From NCBI GenBank assembly GCA_964479535.1, contig CAYZMM010000002.1, positions 248,001 to 312,000 of the forward strand: a stretch of DNA of 64,000 nucleotides, given 5' to 3'. The position numbers and the translations under genes are program-made. Below, in pieces: positions 16,987-26,077 of the stretch (its first letter is position 1; each line of letters opens with the position of its first letter). The stretch comes from S015-6 sp964479535. Its GTDB lineage: Bacteria; Desulfobacterota; DSWW01. Under the pieces are notes generated by a model. That model was given only the letters and a program-made list of their open reading frames with translations. It was not told where the DNA came from and searched no databases.

Positions 16987-18008
16987 GGGTCCGTCCATGG
17001 GGTGAGTGATTCGAGGATCGCCCTGAGTTCCCGCGGCAAGGGGCAGGAGAACCTGAGGGGCTCTCCGGTACCCGGATGCTCGAATCCCAATGTTTCCGCG
17101 TGCAGGAAGAATCGCTTCAGGCCCGCCAGGACCTTGCGGTCCGGATGCGTGCTCGGGAGCTGGTTGAGCCGGGTCCGTTTTCCTCCGTAGACCCGGTCGC
17201 CCGCAATCGGGTAACCGTGCTCCGCCATGTGGACGCGGATCTGATGCGTTCGTCCTGTCTGCAGGGTGAACCGGAGCTGGGTGAAGTTCTCGAATCTTCG
17301 CTCTCTTCTCCATTGGGTCACCGCACGCCTGCCTCGACGGGTGCGGGTCGACATCTTCTTGCGTTCCGTGACGTGCCGACCGATCGGCTCGTCCACGACT
17401 CCCCTTTCGACCGGAGGGATGCCGTGAACGAGGCCGACATATTCCCGAAGAATGGAATGGGCCTTGAATTGCCGTGAGAGGGCGAGATGAGCCCTGTCTC
17501 CTTTGGCCACCACGAGCAATCCCGAGGTCTGCTTGTCGAGCCGGTGGACGATGCCGGGTCGGAGGGTTCCTCCGATCCCCGAAAGGTCCCGGCAGTGGAA
17601 CAGCAGGGCGTTGACCAGGGTGTCCCTGGAGTGGCCTGCAGCCGGATGCACCACCATACCCGCCGGCTTGTTCACGACCAGCAGGTCCTCGTCTTCGTAC
17701 AGGATGTCCAGGGGAATCGATTCCGGGAGGGTCCGGACCGGTGCCGGCGGGGGAACCTCGACGCGTATGTGCTGGAAAGGCCTGAGCCGGGAGGAGGCCT
17801 TCGCCGGTGCACCGTCTACAAGCACCGAACCGTTCTCGATGAGCTTCTGTATCTGATGACGGGAGACGAATTCGCCGGTGGCGAGCAGGAACTTGTCCAG
17901 GCGTCGGATCTCCTCGGCTTCCCGGACCACCCACTCGAAGGCAGCCTCCACACCGGCCGCGGGAAGGAGGCCTGCTTCGTCAGGCGAGGGTTCCGGTCTT
18001 CTCTTCAT
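16983..18008 (-). CDS. rluD: RluD-family 23S rRNA pseudouridine synthase
   Basis: 341 residues from the ATG at 18008. Converts uridines in 23S rRNA (helix 69 in E. coli RluD). S4 RNA-binding domain at about residues 30-90 (RRLDKFLLATGEFVSRHQIQKLI in pieces, NGSVLVDG), then the catalytic domain with LVVNKPAGMVVHPAAGH and PGIVHRLDKQTSGLLVVAK containing the catalytic Asp, and GRTHQIRVHMAEHGYPIAGD. A longer open frame exists upstream, but it lies inside ribF and is arginine- and serine-rich as out-of-frame translation would be. Overlaps the ribF stop by 29 bp. Whether the target is the RluD or RluC site cannot be told. Confidence 0.93.
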   Translation of the reverse strand: MKRRPEPSPDEAGLLPAAGVEAAFEWVVREAEEIRRLDKFLLATGEFVSRHQIQKLIENGSVLVDGAPAKASSRLRPFQHIRVEVPPPAPVRTLPESIPLDILYEDEDLLVVNKPAGMVVHPAAGHSRDTLVNALLFHCRDLSGIGGTLRPGIVHRLDKQTSGLLVVAKGDRAHLALSRQFKAHSILREYVGLVHGIPPVERGVVDEPIGRHVTERKKMSTRTRRGRRAVTQWRRERRFENFTQLRFTLQTGRTHQIRVHMAEHGYPIAGDRVYGGKRTRLNQLPSTHPDRKVLAGLKRFFLHAETLGFEHPGTGEPLRFSCPLPRELRAILESLTPWTDP

Positions 18009-18960
18009 CGGGCGGACCGAAGGCATCGGGTGGGGGCTCCTGCTCCAGGATTCGACGCGCCTGTGCGGCATCCCGGTCGATCTGTTCGACCAGGGACCGG
18101 GGGTCCGGAAAGGATTTCTCCTCGCGGATCCACTCGATGAATTCCATGCGCAGGGGTTCCCCGTAGATGTCCCGGTCAAAGTCGAAGATGTGGACTTCCA
18201 TGGAATGCTTCTTGCCGGAAAAGGTCGGCTTCACGCCGAGGCTGGCCACCCCGGGCAGGCGTTCCCGCCCGAGTACGACCCGTGCGGCATAGACCCCGTT
18301 CGGAGGAATGAGTTCGGCATCTGTCTCCAGGTTGGCCGTGGGATACCCGAGGTCCCTGCCCCTCTTCTCACCCGTCACGACCTTACCCTTGATGGTGTAG
18401 GGCCGGCCGAGCATCTCAGCGGAAGCCCGGATGCGGCCTTCCAGAATCGACTGCCGGATGCGCGTGCTGCTGACCTCCAGGCCTCCCACGCGAACCGGAT
18501 CGACCCTCTGGACCTCGTACCCGAAGGCGCCCCCTCTTTTCGTGAGGAAACGGATGCCTCCCTCCCGGTTCCTGCCGAAACGGAAATCCTCTCCCACGAG
18601 CACCTTCTTGGTGCCGAGTCGTTCCACCAGAATCTCGCGAACGAAGCGCTCCGCCTCCCAGGCGGCGAACTCCTGGTCGAAGGGAAGGCAGAGGACGGCG
18701 TCGATTCCGTGGCATTCCATCAATTCGATGCGGTCCTGAATGTTCGTAATCAGCCGTGGTGCACGTTCCGGGTGAAGGACCTTCAGGGGATGGGGAAAGA
18801 AGGTGATGACCAGGGCAGTGCCCCGGTGCGCTTCCGCTTCCTTGCGCAGGGCGCGGAAGATCTGCTGGTGGCCGCGATGGATTCCGTCGAAGTTCCCCAT
18901 CGTCACCACCGGACGGGGGAGGGGTTCACGCATCTCTTCCAGAGCGTAGTAAGCCTTCAT
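17980..18960 (-). CDS. ribF: bifunctional riboflavin kinase / FAD synthetase
   Basis: 326 residues from the ATG at 18960. Makes FMN and then FAD. FAD-synthetase nucleotidyl-transferase part: VVTMGNFDGIHRGHQ with the HxGH-type motif, VGEDFRFGRNREG, VSSTRIRQSI. Riboflavin-kinase part from about residue 185: GKVVTGEKRGRDLGYPTANLE and PPNGVYAARV, then VEVHIFDFDRDIYG-like HIFDFDRDIYGEPLRMEFI. The frame extends upstream, but a promoter-like -35/-10 at 18971-18999 lies in that extension. No Shine-Dalgarno is visible before the ATG. Confidence 0.96.
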   Translation of the reverse strand: MKAYYALEEMREPLPRPVVTMGNFDGIHRGHQQIFRALRKEAEAHRGTALVITFFPHPLKVLHPERAPRLITNIQDRIELMECHGIDAVLCLPFDQEFAAWEAERFVREILVERLGTKKVLVGEDFRFGRNREGGIRFLTKRGGAFGYEVQRVDPVRVGGLEVSSTRIRQSILEGRIRASAEMLGRPYTIKGKVVTGEKRGRDLGYPTANLETDAELIPPNGVYAARVVLGRERLPGVASLGVKPTFSGKKHSMEVHIFDFDRDIYGEPLRMEFIEWIREEKSFPDPRSLVEQIDRDAAQARRILEQEPPPDAFGPPDEEKTGTLA

Positions 18961-18970
18961 AACATATAGA

Positions 18971-18999
18971 AATTTAAAGAAAAAGAGCTTCTTTGTCAA
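18971..18999 (-). promoter_or_regulatory. possible sigma-70 promoter of ribF
   Basis: Minus strand TTGACA (18999-18994), 17-bp spacer, TAAATT (18976-18971). The -35 is exact; the -10 is weak. It would start transcription only a few bases ahead of the ribF ATG at 18960, so either the mRNA is nearly leaderless or the start is elsewhere. Confidence 0.42.
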
Positions 19000-19038
19000 C
19001 AAGGGCCCGTGCGGCCGGCCGCCTCGCCGCACGGCCTT

Positions 19039-20772
19039 CTACGGCATGCACGCCTGTTCCTTCCCCGCCCTGTCGAGCATTGCAACGGCATGCCAGGAGT
19101 AGATGCTCCCCACGGGCCGTACGATCCAGGCGTCGGCCGTGCACTGCAGCAGGGTCGCCGCTTCCAGAGGGTCTCCGTAGTCCAGATAGAGGAGGATGAG
19201 CTGATGGATGAAATCCATCGTTACCTTCTCGTTCTGCAGGGGCCGAACCGCTTCGATCCCTTCCAGAAGGATGCGCTCGGCCGCCTCGGGGTCCTCGTCC
19301 ATGTACAGCTTGTGCCAGCTGTAATTGGTCCAGGCCCCGCTGTGGAGGGGGTGGCGGTCGAGCAGGGTCCCATAGAACCGGTCGGGGCTGCGAAAGTTCG
19401 CTGCGAAGCGAAAGGATTGGGCGCCGAGGAGCAGGACCAGCAGGGCAAGGGCGAGCCCTTGCATCCGGGGGACTCTCGGGGTGGCTCGTCTCCTGCTGCT
19501 TGCGGAAAACGGAACCAGGATCGAGGCGGCCAGCAGCAGGCACAGCCCGGCATGGGCCGGGTAGAGATGGTGGGCGCCCGCCTTCAGGTCGCCCCCCGCA
19601 AGGGTTCCGATGGAGACGAGGTTCGAGGAGGGCAGGTAGAAGACAACGAACCAGCCGATGCCGAAGAAGAGCGCTCCTTTTGCTCTCCGAAGCCGCCAGC
19701 CCGCAAGCAGGAGGGCCGAGAGGGGTACGAGGATCTGTGACAGGGAGGCCTTCTCGGTCGAAAAAGGATACTGGAACATCTCGGTGTGCAAGGGTAGCAG
19801 CCAGGTGTAGAGTTGATGGAAGAGGAGAAGCAGAAGGGAAGAGACATAGCCCCCTCCCGCCCCCTGCCGGGCGAGCTGCCTGGCAAGGGCATCGAGGATC
19901 GAAGTCCCCCCGAGGAGGGTCTGCCTTGCGGCGAGAGGGATGCCCGGCAACAGTAAGAACCCGCAGAGGAGCAGCAGGCTCTTCCGGTCCGGCCGGCCCA
20001 GCATCAGGAGCACCAGGCCGTGTATCAAGGGAGCTGCGTATGCTGTTTCCTTGCAGAGCATTGCCAGAAGAAGGGACGTCACGGAAAGGCCGTACAGAGC
20101 GAGCGGAAGGCGGGTCCCTGCCAGGAGCCTCGCCCAGAGCAGAAGGGACAGGAGGCAGAAGAAGGTGCATAGCAACCCGGTCTGGTTGGCGATGATGGAG
20201 ACGGTTTCCACATTGCGCGGATGGACCAGGAACAGGGCCGCCCCGGCCAGGGCGATCGGCTCCGGGTCGGCCGAGTACCTGCGGAGCAGGAAGGCGAGGA
20301 GGGCGAAGAGCAGCAGGGCGTTCCCCACGTGCAGGAAGATGCTTTCCAGGTGAAAAAAAGGGAAGGCGGGCCCCACGACCCTGTAGGTGAGGCCGTGAAC
20401 CAGCACCGTCACAGGTCGATAGAAGGGCAGGTCAAGGGGAAGTTCGTTTCGGAAGGATCCCGGTAGATAGAAGTATCGCTGGAAGAAGAGATCCGGCAGG
20501 CGTTCCCAGCGAAAGACGCCCGCATGGGCATTCCCCAGGATGAGCCGGTACTCGTCCCAAAGGAAGGGACAGCCCACGGTCTGGAAGTAGATCCCCGCAG
20601 CCAGGATGAAGAAGAGGAGGAAGACGCGTGTACGGAAAACGGGGCCTCCGTTTGCTCCCGGCTCCTGCCCCTCGCCCGCCTCCGTCCCGAACCGGGAACG
20701 GGTTCCCGATTCAGGCCCTACCAGGTCCTCTGCCAAGTCGTCCTCCTTCCTGCTCAGCCGGTTCCGAGGCAC
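19039..20772 (-). CDS. multi-spanning membrane protein, TMTC/GT-C-glycosyltransferase-like
   Basis: 577 residues. About ten hydrophobic segments (first near residues 48-66, VFLLFFILAAGIYFQTVG) and a soluble C-terminal tail of about 110 residues that reads like TPR-type helices. The luminal-type loop motif GCPFLWDEYRLI and the HPRNVETVSIIANQTGLL segment resemble the conserved HP-x-x-x-E-x-V motif of TMTC/DUF1736 proteins and other GT-C glycosyltransferases that use lipid-linked sugars. The start overlaps the deoB stop (20754) by 19 bp. Substrate unknown; enzyme class is an inference from the layout. Confidence 0.6.
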   Translation of the reverse strand: MPRNRLSRKEDDLAEDLVGPESGTRSRFGTEAGEGQEPGANGGPVFRTRVFLLFFILAAGIYFQTVGCPFLWDEYRLILGNAHAGVFRWERLPDLFFQRYFYLPGSFRNELPLDLPFYRPVTVLVHGLTYRVVGPAFPFFHLESIFLHVGNALLLFALLAFLLRRYSADPEPIALAGAALFLVHPRNVETVSIIANQTGLLCTFFCLLSLLLWARLLAGTRLPLALYGLSVTSLLLAMLCKETAYAAPLIHGLVLLMLGRPDRKSLLLLCGFLLLPGIPLAARQTLLGGTSILDALARQLARQGAGGGYVSSLLLLLFHQLYTWLLPLHTEMFQYPFSTEKASLSQILVPLSALLLAGWRLRRAKGALFFGIGWFVVFYLPSSNLVSIGTLAGGDLKAGAHHLYPAHAGLCLLLAASILVPFSASSRRRATPRVPRMQGLALALLVLLLGAQSFRFAANFRSPDRFYGTLLDRHPLHSGAWTNYSWHKLYMDEDPEAAERILLEGIEAVRPLQNEKVTMDFIHQLILLYLDYGDPLEAATLLQCTADAWIVRPVGSIYSWHAVAMLDRAGKEQACMP

Positions 20773-21935
20773 GGGAAGAAACTCTCACCCGGGGAGTCCC
20801 ACGGTACGGAAAAGGCCTCGGCCAGGGTCGCCGCCACATCCGCGAAGCTCCTTCGCAAGCCGAGGGGCGAGCCCTCGGTGCAATCTCTGGTGAAAACGAG
20901 GAGGGGTACGAACTCTCGGGTGTGGTCGGTTCCCCTGTATGTCGGGTCGCAACCGTGATCCGCCGTCAGCATGAGAAGGTCGCCGGTGCCAACGCCTTCC
21001 AGCAGGGGCGGGAGAGCGTGGTCGAACGCCTCGAGAGCCCCGGCGTAACCCGCTGCGTTCCGCCGGTGGCCGTAGAGGGTGTCGAAGTCGTTCAGATTGA
21101 TGAAGACGAGCCCTGCGGGTTGCCCCTCGACCGCCTCCTGCAGCCTCTCGAGCCCCTGCCGGTTGTCCGCCGCCGGGAGAGAACGAGGGACTCCTCTGCC
21201 TGCGAAGATGTCTCGGATCTTCCCGATGCCCAGGACCGGGATTCCCCGGTCCTCCATCAGGTCGAGCAGGGTCGGTCCGGGAGGGGGCAGTCCGAAATCC
21301 TTACGCCCCCCCGTACGTTGGAAACGACCCGGACGGCCCGTAAAGGGTCGAGCGATCACCCGGGCGATTCCGTAAGGGTCCGCTGCCCTCCTCGCCTGCT
21401 CGCAGAGCCTGTAGAGGGCATCCAGTGGGAAGCGGTCGGCATGGGCCGCAATCTGAAAGACACTGTCTGCTGAGGTATAGACGATGGGCCTGCCGGACAC
21501 AAGATGCTCGGGCCCGAGGGCCTCGATGATCTCCGTGCCCGAAGCGGGATACCCGCCGAGAGGCTCCAGGCCCGTCCCGTCCCGGAAGGCATCCAGAAGC
21601 GTCTGCGGCAGGCCGTCGGGAAAGGTGGGAAAGGGCTTGGAAAGCACCCGCCCCATGAGCTCCCAGTGCCCCGTGAGTGTGTCCTTTCCGGGAGAAGCTT
21701 CCTGCATGACCCCGAAGTGCGCAAGAGGTCTCGCTTCGGCGAGGGCGCCTCTTCTCTCTCCGATCCTTCCGAGGCCGAGCCGGTCCAGGCAGGGGAGGGA
21801 CAGGCCGCCCACTTCCTCCGAGCAGTGAAGAAGGCTGTTCGCCCCCTCGTCCCCGTATTCCACCGCGTCGGGCGAGGCGCCCACACCCACGCCGTCCAGG
21901 ATGATCAGGAATACGCGTCTGGTGTCCCGGCTCAT
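20754..21935 (-). CDS. deoB: phosphopentomutase
   Basis: 393 residues. Interconverts ribose (or deoxyribose) 1- and 5-phosphate in nucleoside salvage. Alkaline-phosphatase superfamily with two metal sites: VFLIILDGVGVGASPDA, the phosphorylated threonine region KDTLTGHWELMG, INLNDFDTLYGHRR, and LTADHGCDPTYRGTDHTRE. Normal length. The ATG overlaps the stop of the upstream membrane protein (ATGA), which fixes the start at 21935. A longer frame upstream lies inside that gene. Confidence 0.96.
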   Translation of the reverse strand: MSRDTRRVFLIILDGVGVGASPDAVEYGDEGANSLLHCSEEVGGLSLPCLDRLGLGRIGERRGALAEARPLAHFGVMQEASPGKDTLTGHWELMGRVLSKPFPTFPDGLPQTLLDAFRDGTGLEPLGGYPASGTEIIEALGPEHLVSGRPIVYTSADSVFQIAAHADRFPLDALYRLCEQARRAADPYGIARVIARPFTGRPGRFQRTGGRKDFGLPPPGPTLLDLMEDRGIPVLGIGKIRDIFAGRGVPRSLPAADNRQGLERLQEAVEGQPAGLVFINLNDFDTLYGHRRNAAGYAGALEAFDHALPPLLEGVGTGDLLMLTADHGCDPTYRGTDHTREFVPLLVFTRDCTEGSPLGLRRSFADVAATLAEAFSVPWDSPGESFFPCLGTG

Positions 21936-23989
21936 GGGGGGCCCGCAGCTACAGATGGAATCGTCCCGCTTCCGTATCTCCCCCATCTCGTCCCTGAAGC
22001 GGCAAAGGCACCCAGGTAGATGAGAAGGATGATGACGTGGAGATGCTGCACGCCGATCAGCATCACCCCGTTTTCGAGGAATCCACCACACACAGCCCCG
22101 AGGAAATTGTAACCGAGTGATACGAGAGAATCCTGTGTATTCTTGAAGAGCGTCGCAAACAGGAAGCTTGCCGCCAGAATCGGTGTCGCCACCAGGAGGC
22201 TGCCGAGCAGCCACTGGGAGAGCAACGGCAGAGCGAGAAGGGCCTCGACCGGCAGGAGATAATTGACGCCCAGGGAGACGAAGAGAAGGAGAAAGATCCC
22301 TTTCCTGTGATCTCTCGTCATCTTCATGGTGGCCACGTTGGCGAAGAAGATCATGGTCAGGATCGAGAGAAAAACGAGCACATTCACCCTCCAGGTGGAC
22401 GCGAAGAGCAGTGACATCTGTGTGACGCTCTTCGTCTCCAGAAGCAGGAACCCCGCTCCCAGCAGAAACATGGCCATATCCCGGTTCCTGAGGACCTCCC
22501 GGCCCCCGGCCGCCAGCAGGAGAAGAATCCCGATTCCGAGCAGGATGCCGAAGGCCTTGAGATAATGGGAGGGGATCACACGCCTTGCCAGATACAGATA
22601 GGGCCAGTCGTCGGAGGGCAGGTCGACGCGGGTGTTCTTCAGGACTTCCGCCCGCTTTGCATCGTGCGGGGCGCCTTCCTTGTCGACACCCATGACGAAG
22701 GTGTAGTTGAACGTCCTGTGGTCGGGCTCGTGGAAAACGACCGGCTCTCCATCAAAAGCTTCCTCGAGGAGCTGGTAGATCTTCGCCGCGATCTCTTTCG
22801 ACGGGGACATGTGGTAGAGAACCAGGGCTCCGCCCGGCTTGAGCAGGCTCCGGGCGGACAGGAAGGCGTTCAGGGTGTAGACGTAGTTGTCGAGTCGCAG
22901 TGAGGTCATGCCGGACAGCAAAGCCTGGCTGTCCAGGGTCCCGAATACGATCAGGTCGTACTTCCTGCCGCACGTCTTGAAGTAGGACCTCGCATCATCC
23001 ACGATGATGTTCACCCGTGGGTCTTCGTAGGGTCTGTGCCGGTTCAGGGTTCGCCCGAGGGCGATCAGCTCCTTGTCGATTTCGACCGCATCGATTCGTT
23101 CGGCTCCCTTCATCCGTGCGATGGCAACATCGTTTCCCGTCCCGGCGCCCACAATCAGTACGTCTCTTATGTTCCGGACGTATTCATACGGTTTCGTGTA
23201 ATCGTCGAACGCGCCCTGGGCGAATCGGCTCTTGGCGCGGGCGTCCTCGTGGAAATCGAATACGATCTGGTGCAGGGATCCGTTCACGTTGATGACGGTT
23301 GTCACTTGTCTGGGAAAGTAGTCGATTCGATAGTAGGGAGACCAGATCTCGTTCGGGTTGCCCGGGACCTGGTAGAGAAAGAGCAGGTATGCGCAAACCC
23401 CCGCGGCGGCCGCAGCGGTCTTGGTCCAGGTCTTCTCGTGGACCAGCAACAGGAAGACGAGGCTCCCTCCCAGAAACCACCCTTTCGGATGGACCGAGAA
23501 GTGACTCAACAGGAAGAAGGTGAGGATGCCGCCGATACTGCCTGCGATGTCCAGGGTGTAGGCGGTGAGGGGAGGAAACCTGCGGAAGGATCTTCCCAGT
23601 CCCATCGCCAGGGGGACGAAACAAAGTGTTGTGGCGAGAAAGTGCAGGGCGAGAACCGGGTAGATCCCGAAGGTCTTCACCCGGGGGGAGACCTCCAGAA
23701 CGATCAACCAGAGGTACTCGCTCGGATCCTTCGGTCGCTCGACCACCACGTTGGAGAAGTACTCCACCAGCAAGAGGAGGAGAAGGAAGAAGAAGGGAAA
23801 CAGAAAGGGGGCGTGTCTTCCCCTCTTTTCCAGCAGAAGGCCGACCCCCATCCCGAGGAAGGTGGATATGAGCACGAAATTCGTGTAGTACCCCACCAGA
23901 CGGACCGATGACGGGATGTATCGAATCAGGGCCAGTTCGAAAAAGAGGATGAGGAACGAGTAGCCAACGATTCGAACGCGATCAGCCAT
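21932..23989 (-). CDS. membrane protein with spermidine-synthase-like domain
   Basis: 685 residues from the ATG at 23989. N-terminal half: seven or eight hydrophobic segments (FLILFFELALIRYIPSS onward). Centre, about residues 280-500: Rossmann methyltransferase/aminopropyltransferase-like fold with LIVGAGTGNDVAIAR, IDAVEIDKELIALGR, VNIIVDDARSYF and YDLIVFGTLDSQ. C-terminal: further membrane segments. Such fused proteins are common in deltaproteobacteria and are annotated as spermidine synthase-like; substrate is unknown. The promoter at 24053-24081 supports the ATG at 23989, because longer starts would lie upstream of it. First gene of a run with deoB and the TMTC-like gene. Confidence 0.8.
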   Translation of the reverse strand: MADRVRIVGYSFLILFFELALIRYIPSSVRLVGYYTNFVLISTFLGMGVGLLLEKRGRHAPFLFPFFFLLLLLLVEYFSNVVVERPKDPSEYLWLIVLEVSPRVKTFGIYPVLALHFLATTLCFVPLAMGLGRSFRRFPPLTAYTLDIAGSIGGILTFFLLSHFSVHPKGWFLGGSLVFLLLVHEKTWTKTAAAAAGVCAYLLFLYQVPGNPNEIWSPYYRIDYFPRQVTTVINVNGSLHQIVFDFHEDARAKSRFAQGAFDDYTKPYEYVRNIRDVLIVGAGTGNDVAIARMKGAERIDAVEIDKELIALGRTLNRHRPYEDPRVNIIVDDARSYFKTCGRKYDLIVFGTLDSQALLSGMTSLRLDNYVYTLNAFLSARSLLKPGGALVLYHMSPSKEIAAKIYQLLEEAFDGEPVVFHEPDHRTFNYTFVMGVDKEGAPHDAKRAEVLKNTRVDLPSDDWPYLYLARRVIPSHYLKAFGILLGIGILLLLAAGGREVLRNRDMAMFLLGAGFLLLETKSVTQMSLLFASTWRVNVLVFLSILTMIFFANVATMKMTRDHRKGIFLLLFVSLGVNYLLPVEALLALPLLSQWLLGSLLVATPILAASFLFATLFKNTQDSLVSLGYNFLGAVCGGFLENGVMLIGVQHLHVIILLIYLGAFAASGTRWGRYGSGTIPSVAAGPP

Positions 23990-24052
23990 TCCTGCAAATC
24001 TCGAGAAGAGCGGTTGGTCGAGGGGATCCGCGAGAAGGAAATCGAGGATCAC

Positions 24053-24081
24053 AGTATGATCCGGGGTGCCGTGCCTGTCAA
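24053..24081 (-). promoter_or_regulatory. sigma-70 promoter of the spermidine-synthase-like/deoB operon
   Basis: Minus strand TTGACA (24081-24076), a 17-bp spacer, CATACT (24058-24053). Predicted start near 24046, giving a leader of about 57 nt to the ATG at 23989. Confidence 0.68.
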
Positions 24082-24122
24082 CCGAAAGCCATGGAGGCGG
24101 CAGCGTGCCCCGAGGGTTCAAA

Positions 24123-24154
24123 CAAAAAAGGGGCTCACCTTCTCGGTGAGCCCC
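24123..24154 (-). terminator. Rho-independent terminator after the acyl-CoA dehydrogenase
   Basis: A perfect 10-bp GC-rich stem (GGGGCTCACC at 24130-24139 with GGTGAGCCCC at 24145-24154), 5-nt loop, followed on the minus strand by six T. It lies 32 bp past the stop of the acyl-CoA dehydrogenase. Confidence 0.92.
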
Positions 24155-24185
24155 TCGTGCGAGGCAGCGCTTCCGCAGCCGTGAC

Positions 24186-26021
24186 TTACAGCACGGCGTC
24201 CAGAACCGTCGTGTCTTCGCTTTTCACGCTGGCGCTTCTGGAATGAACGTTCGGCAGGATCTGCCTTACGTAGAACTTCATCGAGGCGATCTTGCCCGCG
24301 TAGAACTTCGCCTCGTCGTTCTCCTCGGCCAGGGCCTTCACGTCGGTGGTTCCCTTGTCCGCACAGATCTCGTCGAGCTTCTTCTGTGCGATCCGTGCCT
24401 GCTCGAGGAGGAGCCACGAACACGTTACCTCGGAGAAGGAGTTCAGGTAGGGCATGGCGTAGGAGATCGGGAAGAGGGCGTCCCCGCTCATGGATTTGGT
24501 CATGAACATTTCGGAGACGCTGGCGAGAGCCTCCTTGGCCTCGGCCAGGTCCTTTACGTACGGGCCGAGCTTCTCGTCCGATTGATTCGCCTCGATGAAG
24601 GCATTCAAATCGTTCAGGAAATTCATGTAGAGCATGCCGCCCTTCATGCCCAGCTTCCGGCCGATGAGGTCCATGGCCTGGATGCCGTTCGTCCCTTCGT
24701 AGATGGAGGCGATCTTCGCGTCCCGCGCGTACTGTTCGACCGGGTACTCCTGGCAGTACCCGTACCCTCCCAGAACCTGAATGGACTGGATGCACACCTC
24801 GAAGCCCATGTCGGAAGAGTAGGACTTGCACAGCGGCGTGAAGAGGTCCACGTAACCGGCGGCCTTCTCCCTCTCCGCATCGTCCTGGCTGACTTCCGCC
24901 AGGTCTGCGTAGTAGGCGGTCTTCATCAGCAGAGCCCGGGTCGCCTCGCTGATCGACTTCCCGAAGAGGAGCATCCTGCGGACGTCCGGGTGCTCGACAA
25001 TGGCGACGCGCGGAGCGTTCGGGTCCTTCATGCTCCGGACGTCCACGCCCTGGATCCGCTCCTTCGCGTAGCTGAGGGCCTGCTGGTAGGCGGCCGAGGC
25101 GAGGGCGCTTCCTTGCAGGCCAACGTTGATCCTCGCGCCGTTCATCATCTGGAACATGTAGACGATGCCCTTGTTCTCCTCCCCTACCAGGTAGCCGATG
25201 CAGTTGCCCTCGTCGCCGAAGTTGAGGGTGCAGGTGGAGGACCCGTTGAGGCCCATCTTGTGCTCGATGTTTCCGCAGGTCACATCGTTCGGCTCGCCCA
25301 GGCTGCCGTCCGGGTTGACACGGATCTTCGGTACCAGGAAAAGGCTGATGCCCTTGATGCCCGGAGGGGCGTCCGGGGTCCTTGCGAGCACGCCGTGGAT
25401 GATGTTCTCGGTCAGGTCGTGGTCACCGCTCGAGATGAAGATCTTGGTGCCGGTGATCTTGTAGACATCCCCTTCCTTGACCGCCATGGTCTTCACGTCG
25501 CCTACCATGGAGCCGGCCTGCGGTTCGGTGAGGCACATGGTGCCGGCCCACTGGCCTGCGTACATCTTCTCCACGTAGAGGTTCTTCAACTCATCCGATG
25601 CAAAGGTCTCGAACATCTCCGCCGCCCCGTGGGTCAGGGACGGGGTCATCATGAAGGCGAGGCAGGCGCCGGTGAAGAACTCGCCCGTAGCCATGCCCAC
25701 CACTCTCGGCAGGCCCTGGCCGCCCCACTCCGGGTCGCTGGACACGCCGATCCATCCGCCCTCGCAGTAGGTCTTGTAAGGGCCGTGGAACTCCTTCGGC
25801 AGGGTCACCGCCCCGTTCTCGAACTTGGCGCCCACCCGGTCGGCCACCTCGTTCAACGGCGCGATCTCCTCCTTGGCCAGCTTGAGACCCTGCTCAAGCA
25901 CCATGTCGAAGACCTCTTTGCTGAACTCCGCGTATTTCTCGAATTCACACAGCTTCTCCACGCCCAGATGCTCGTACAGCACGAATTGCACATCGCGCAG
26001 ATCGTCGAGGTATTCAGCCAT
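24186..26021 (-). CDS. acyl-CoA dehydrogenase, large (about 600-residue) type
   Basis: 611 residues. FAD enzyme that introduces the alpha-beta double bond in acyl-CoA. The size and the C-terminal extra domain place it with the FadE5/DmdC-like large dehydrogenases rather than the 380-residue short-chain type. Seen: CLTEPQAGSMVGDVKTMA and GTKIFISSGDHDLTEN of the FAD/middle domain, HKMGLNGSSTCTLNF, GGYGYCQEYPVEQYARDAKI, and IYEGTNGIQAMDLIGRKL with the catalytic-glutamate motif. Single-gene unit with its own promoter and strong terminator. Chain-length specificity cannot be told. Confidence 0.93.
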   Translation of the reverse strand: MAEYLDDLRDVQFVLYEHLGVEKLCEFEKYAEFSKEVFDMVLEQGLKLAKEEIAPLNEVADRVGAKFENGAVTLPKEFHGPYKTYCEGGWIGVSSDPEWGGQGLPRVVGMATGEFFTGACLAFMMTPSLTHGAAEMFETFASDELKNLYVEKMYAGQWAGTMCLTEPQAGSMVGDVKTMAVKEGDVYKITGTKIFISSGDHDLTENIIHGVLARTPDAPPGIKGISLFLVPKIRVNPDGSLGEPNDVTCGNIEHKMGLNGSSTCTLNFGDEGNCIGYLVGEENKGIVYMFQMMNGARINVGLQGSALASAAYQQALSYAKERIQGVDVRSMKDPNAPRVAIVEHPDVRRMLLFGKSISEATRALLMKTAYYADLAEVSQDDAEREKAAGYVDLFTPLCKSYSSDMGFEVCIQSIQVLGGYGYCQEYPVEQYARDAKIASIYEGTNGIQAMDLIGRKLGMKGGMLYMNFLNDLNAFIEANQSDEKLGPYVKDLAEAKEALASVSEMFMTKSMSGDALFPISYAMPYLNSFSEVTCSWLLLEQARIAQKKLDEICADKGTTDVKALAEENDEAKFYAGKIASMKFYVRQILPNVHSRSASVKSEDTTVLDAVL

Positions 26022-26077
26022 CGTCTTCTCCCCCTGCTCCGTCGAAGCGTTCTGAAGGTTGAAGGTACAATAGAGGA

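Noticed and set aside
16987..17934. Upstream extension of pgeF in frame
   Set aside because: It is rluD read in another frame; the ATGA overlap at 16983-16986 fixes the start.
23990..24121. Longer N-terminus of the spermidine-synthase-like protein
   Set aside because: A good sigma-70 promoter (24053-24081) and the terminator of the next gene lie in this stretch, so it is not translated.
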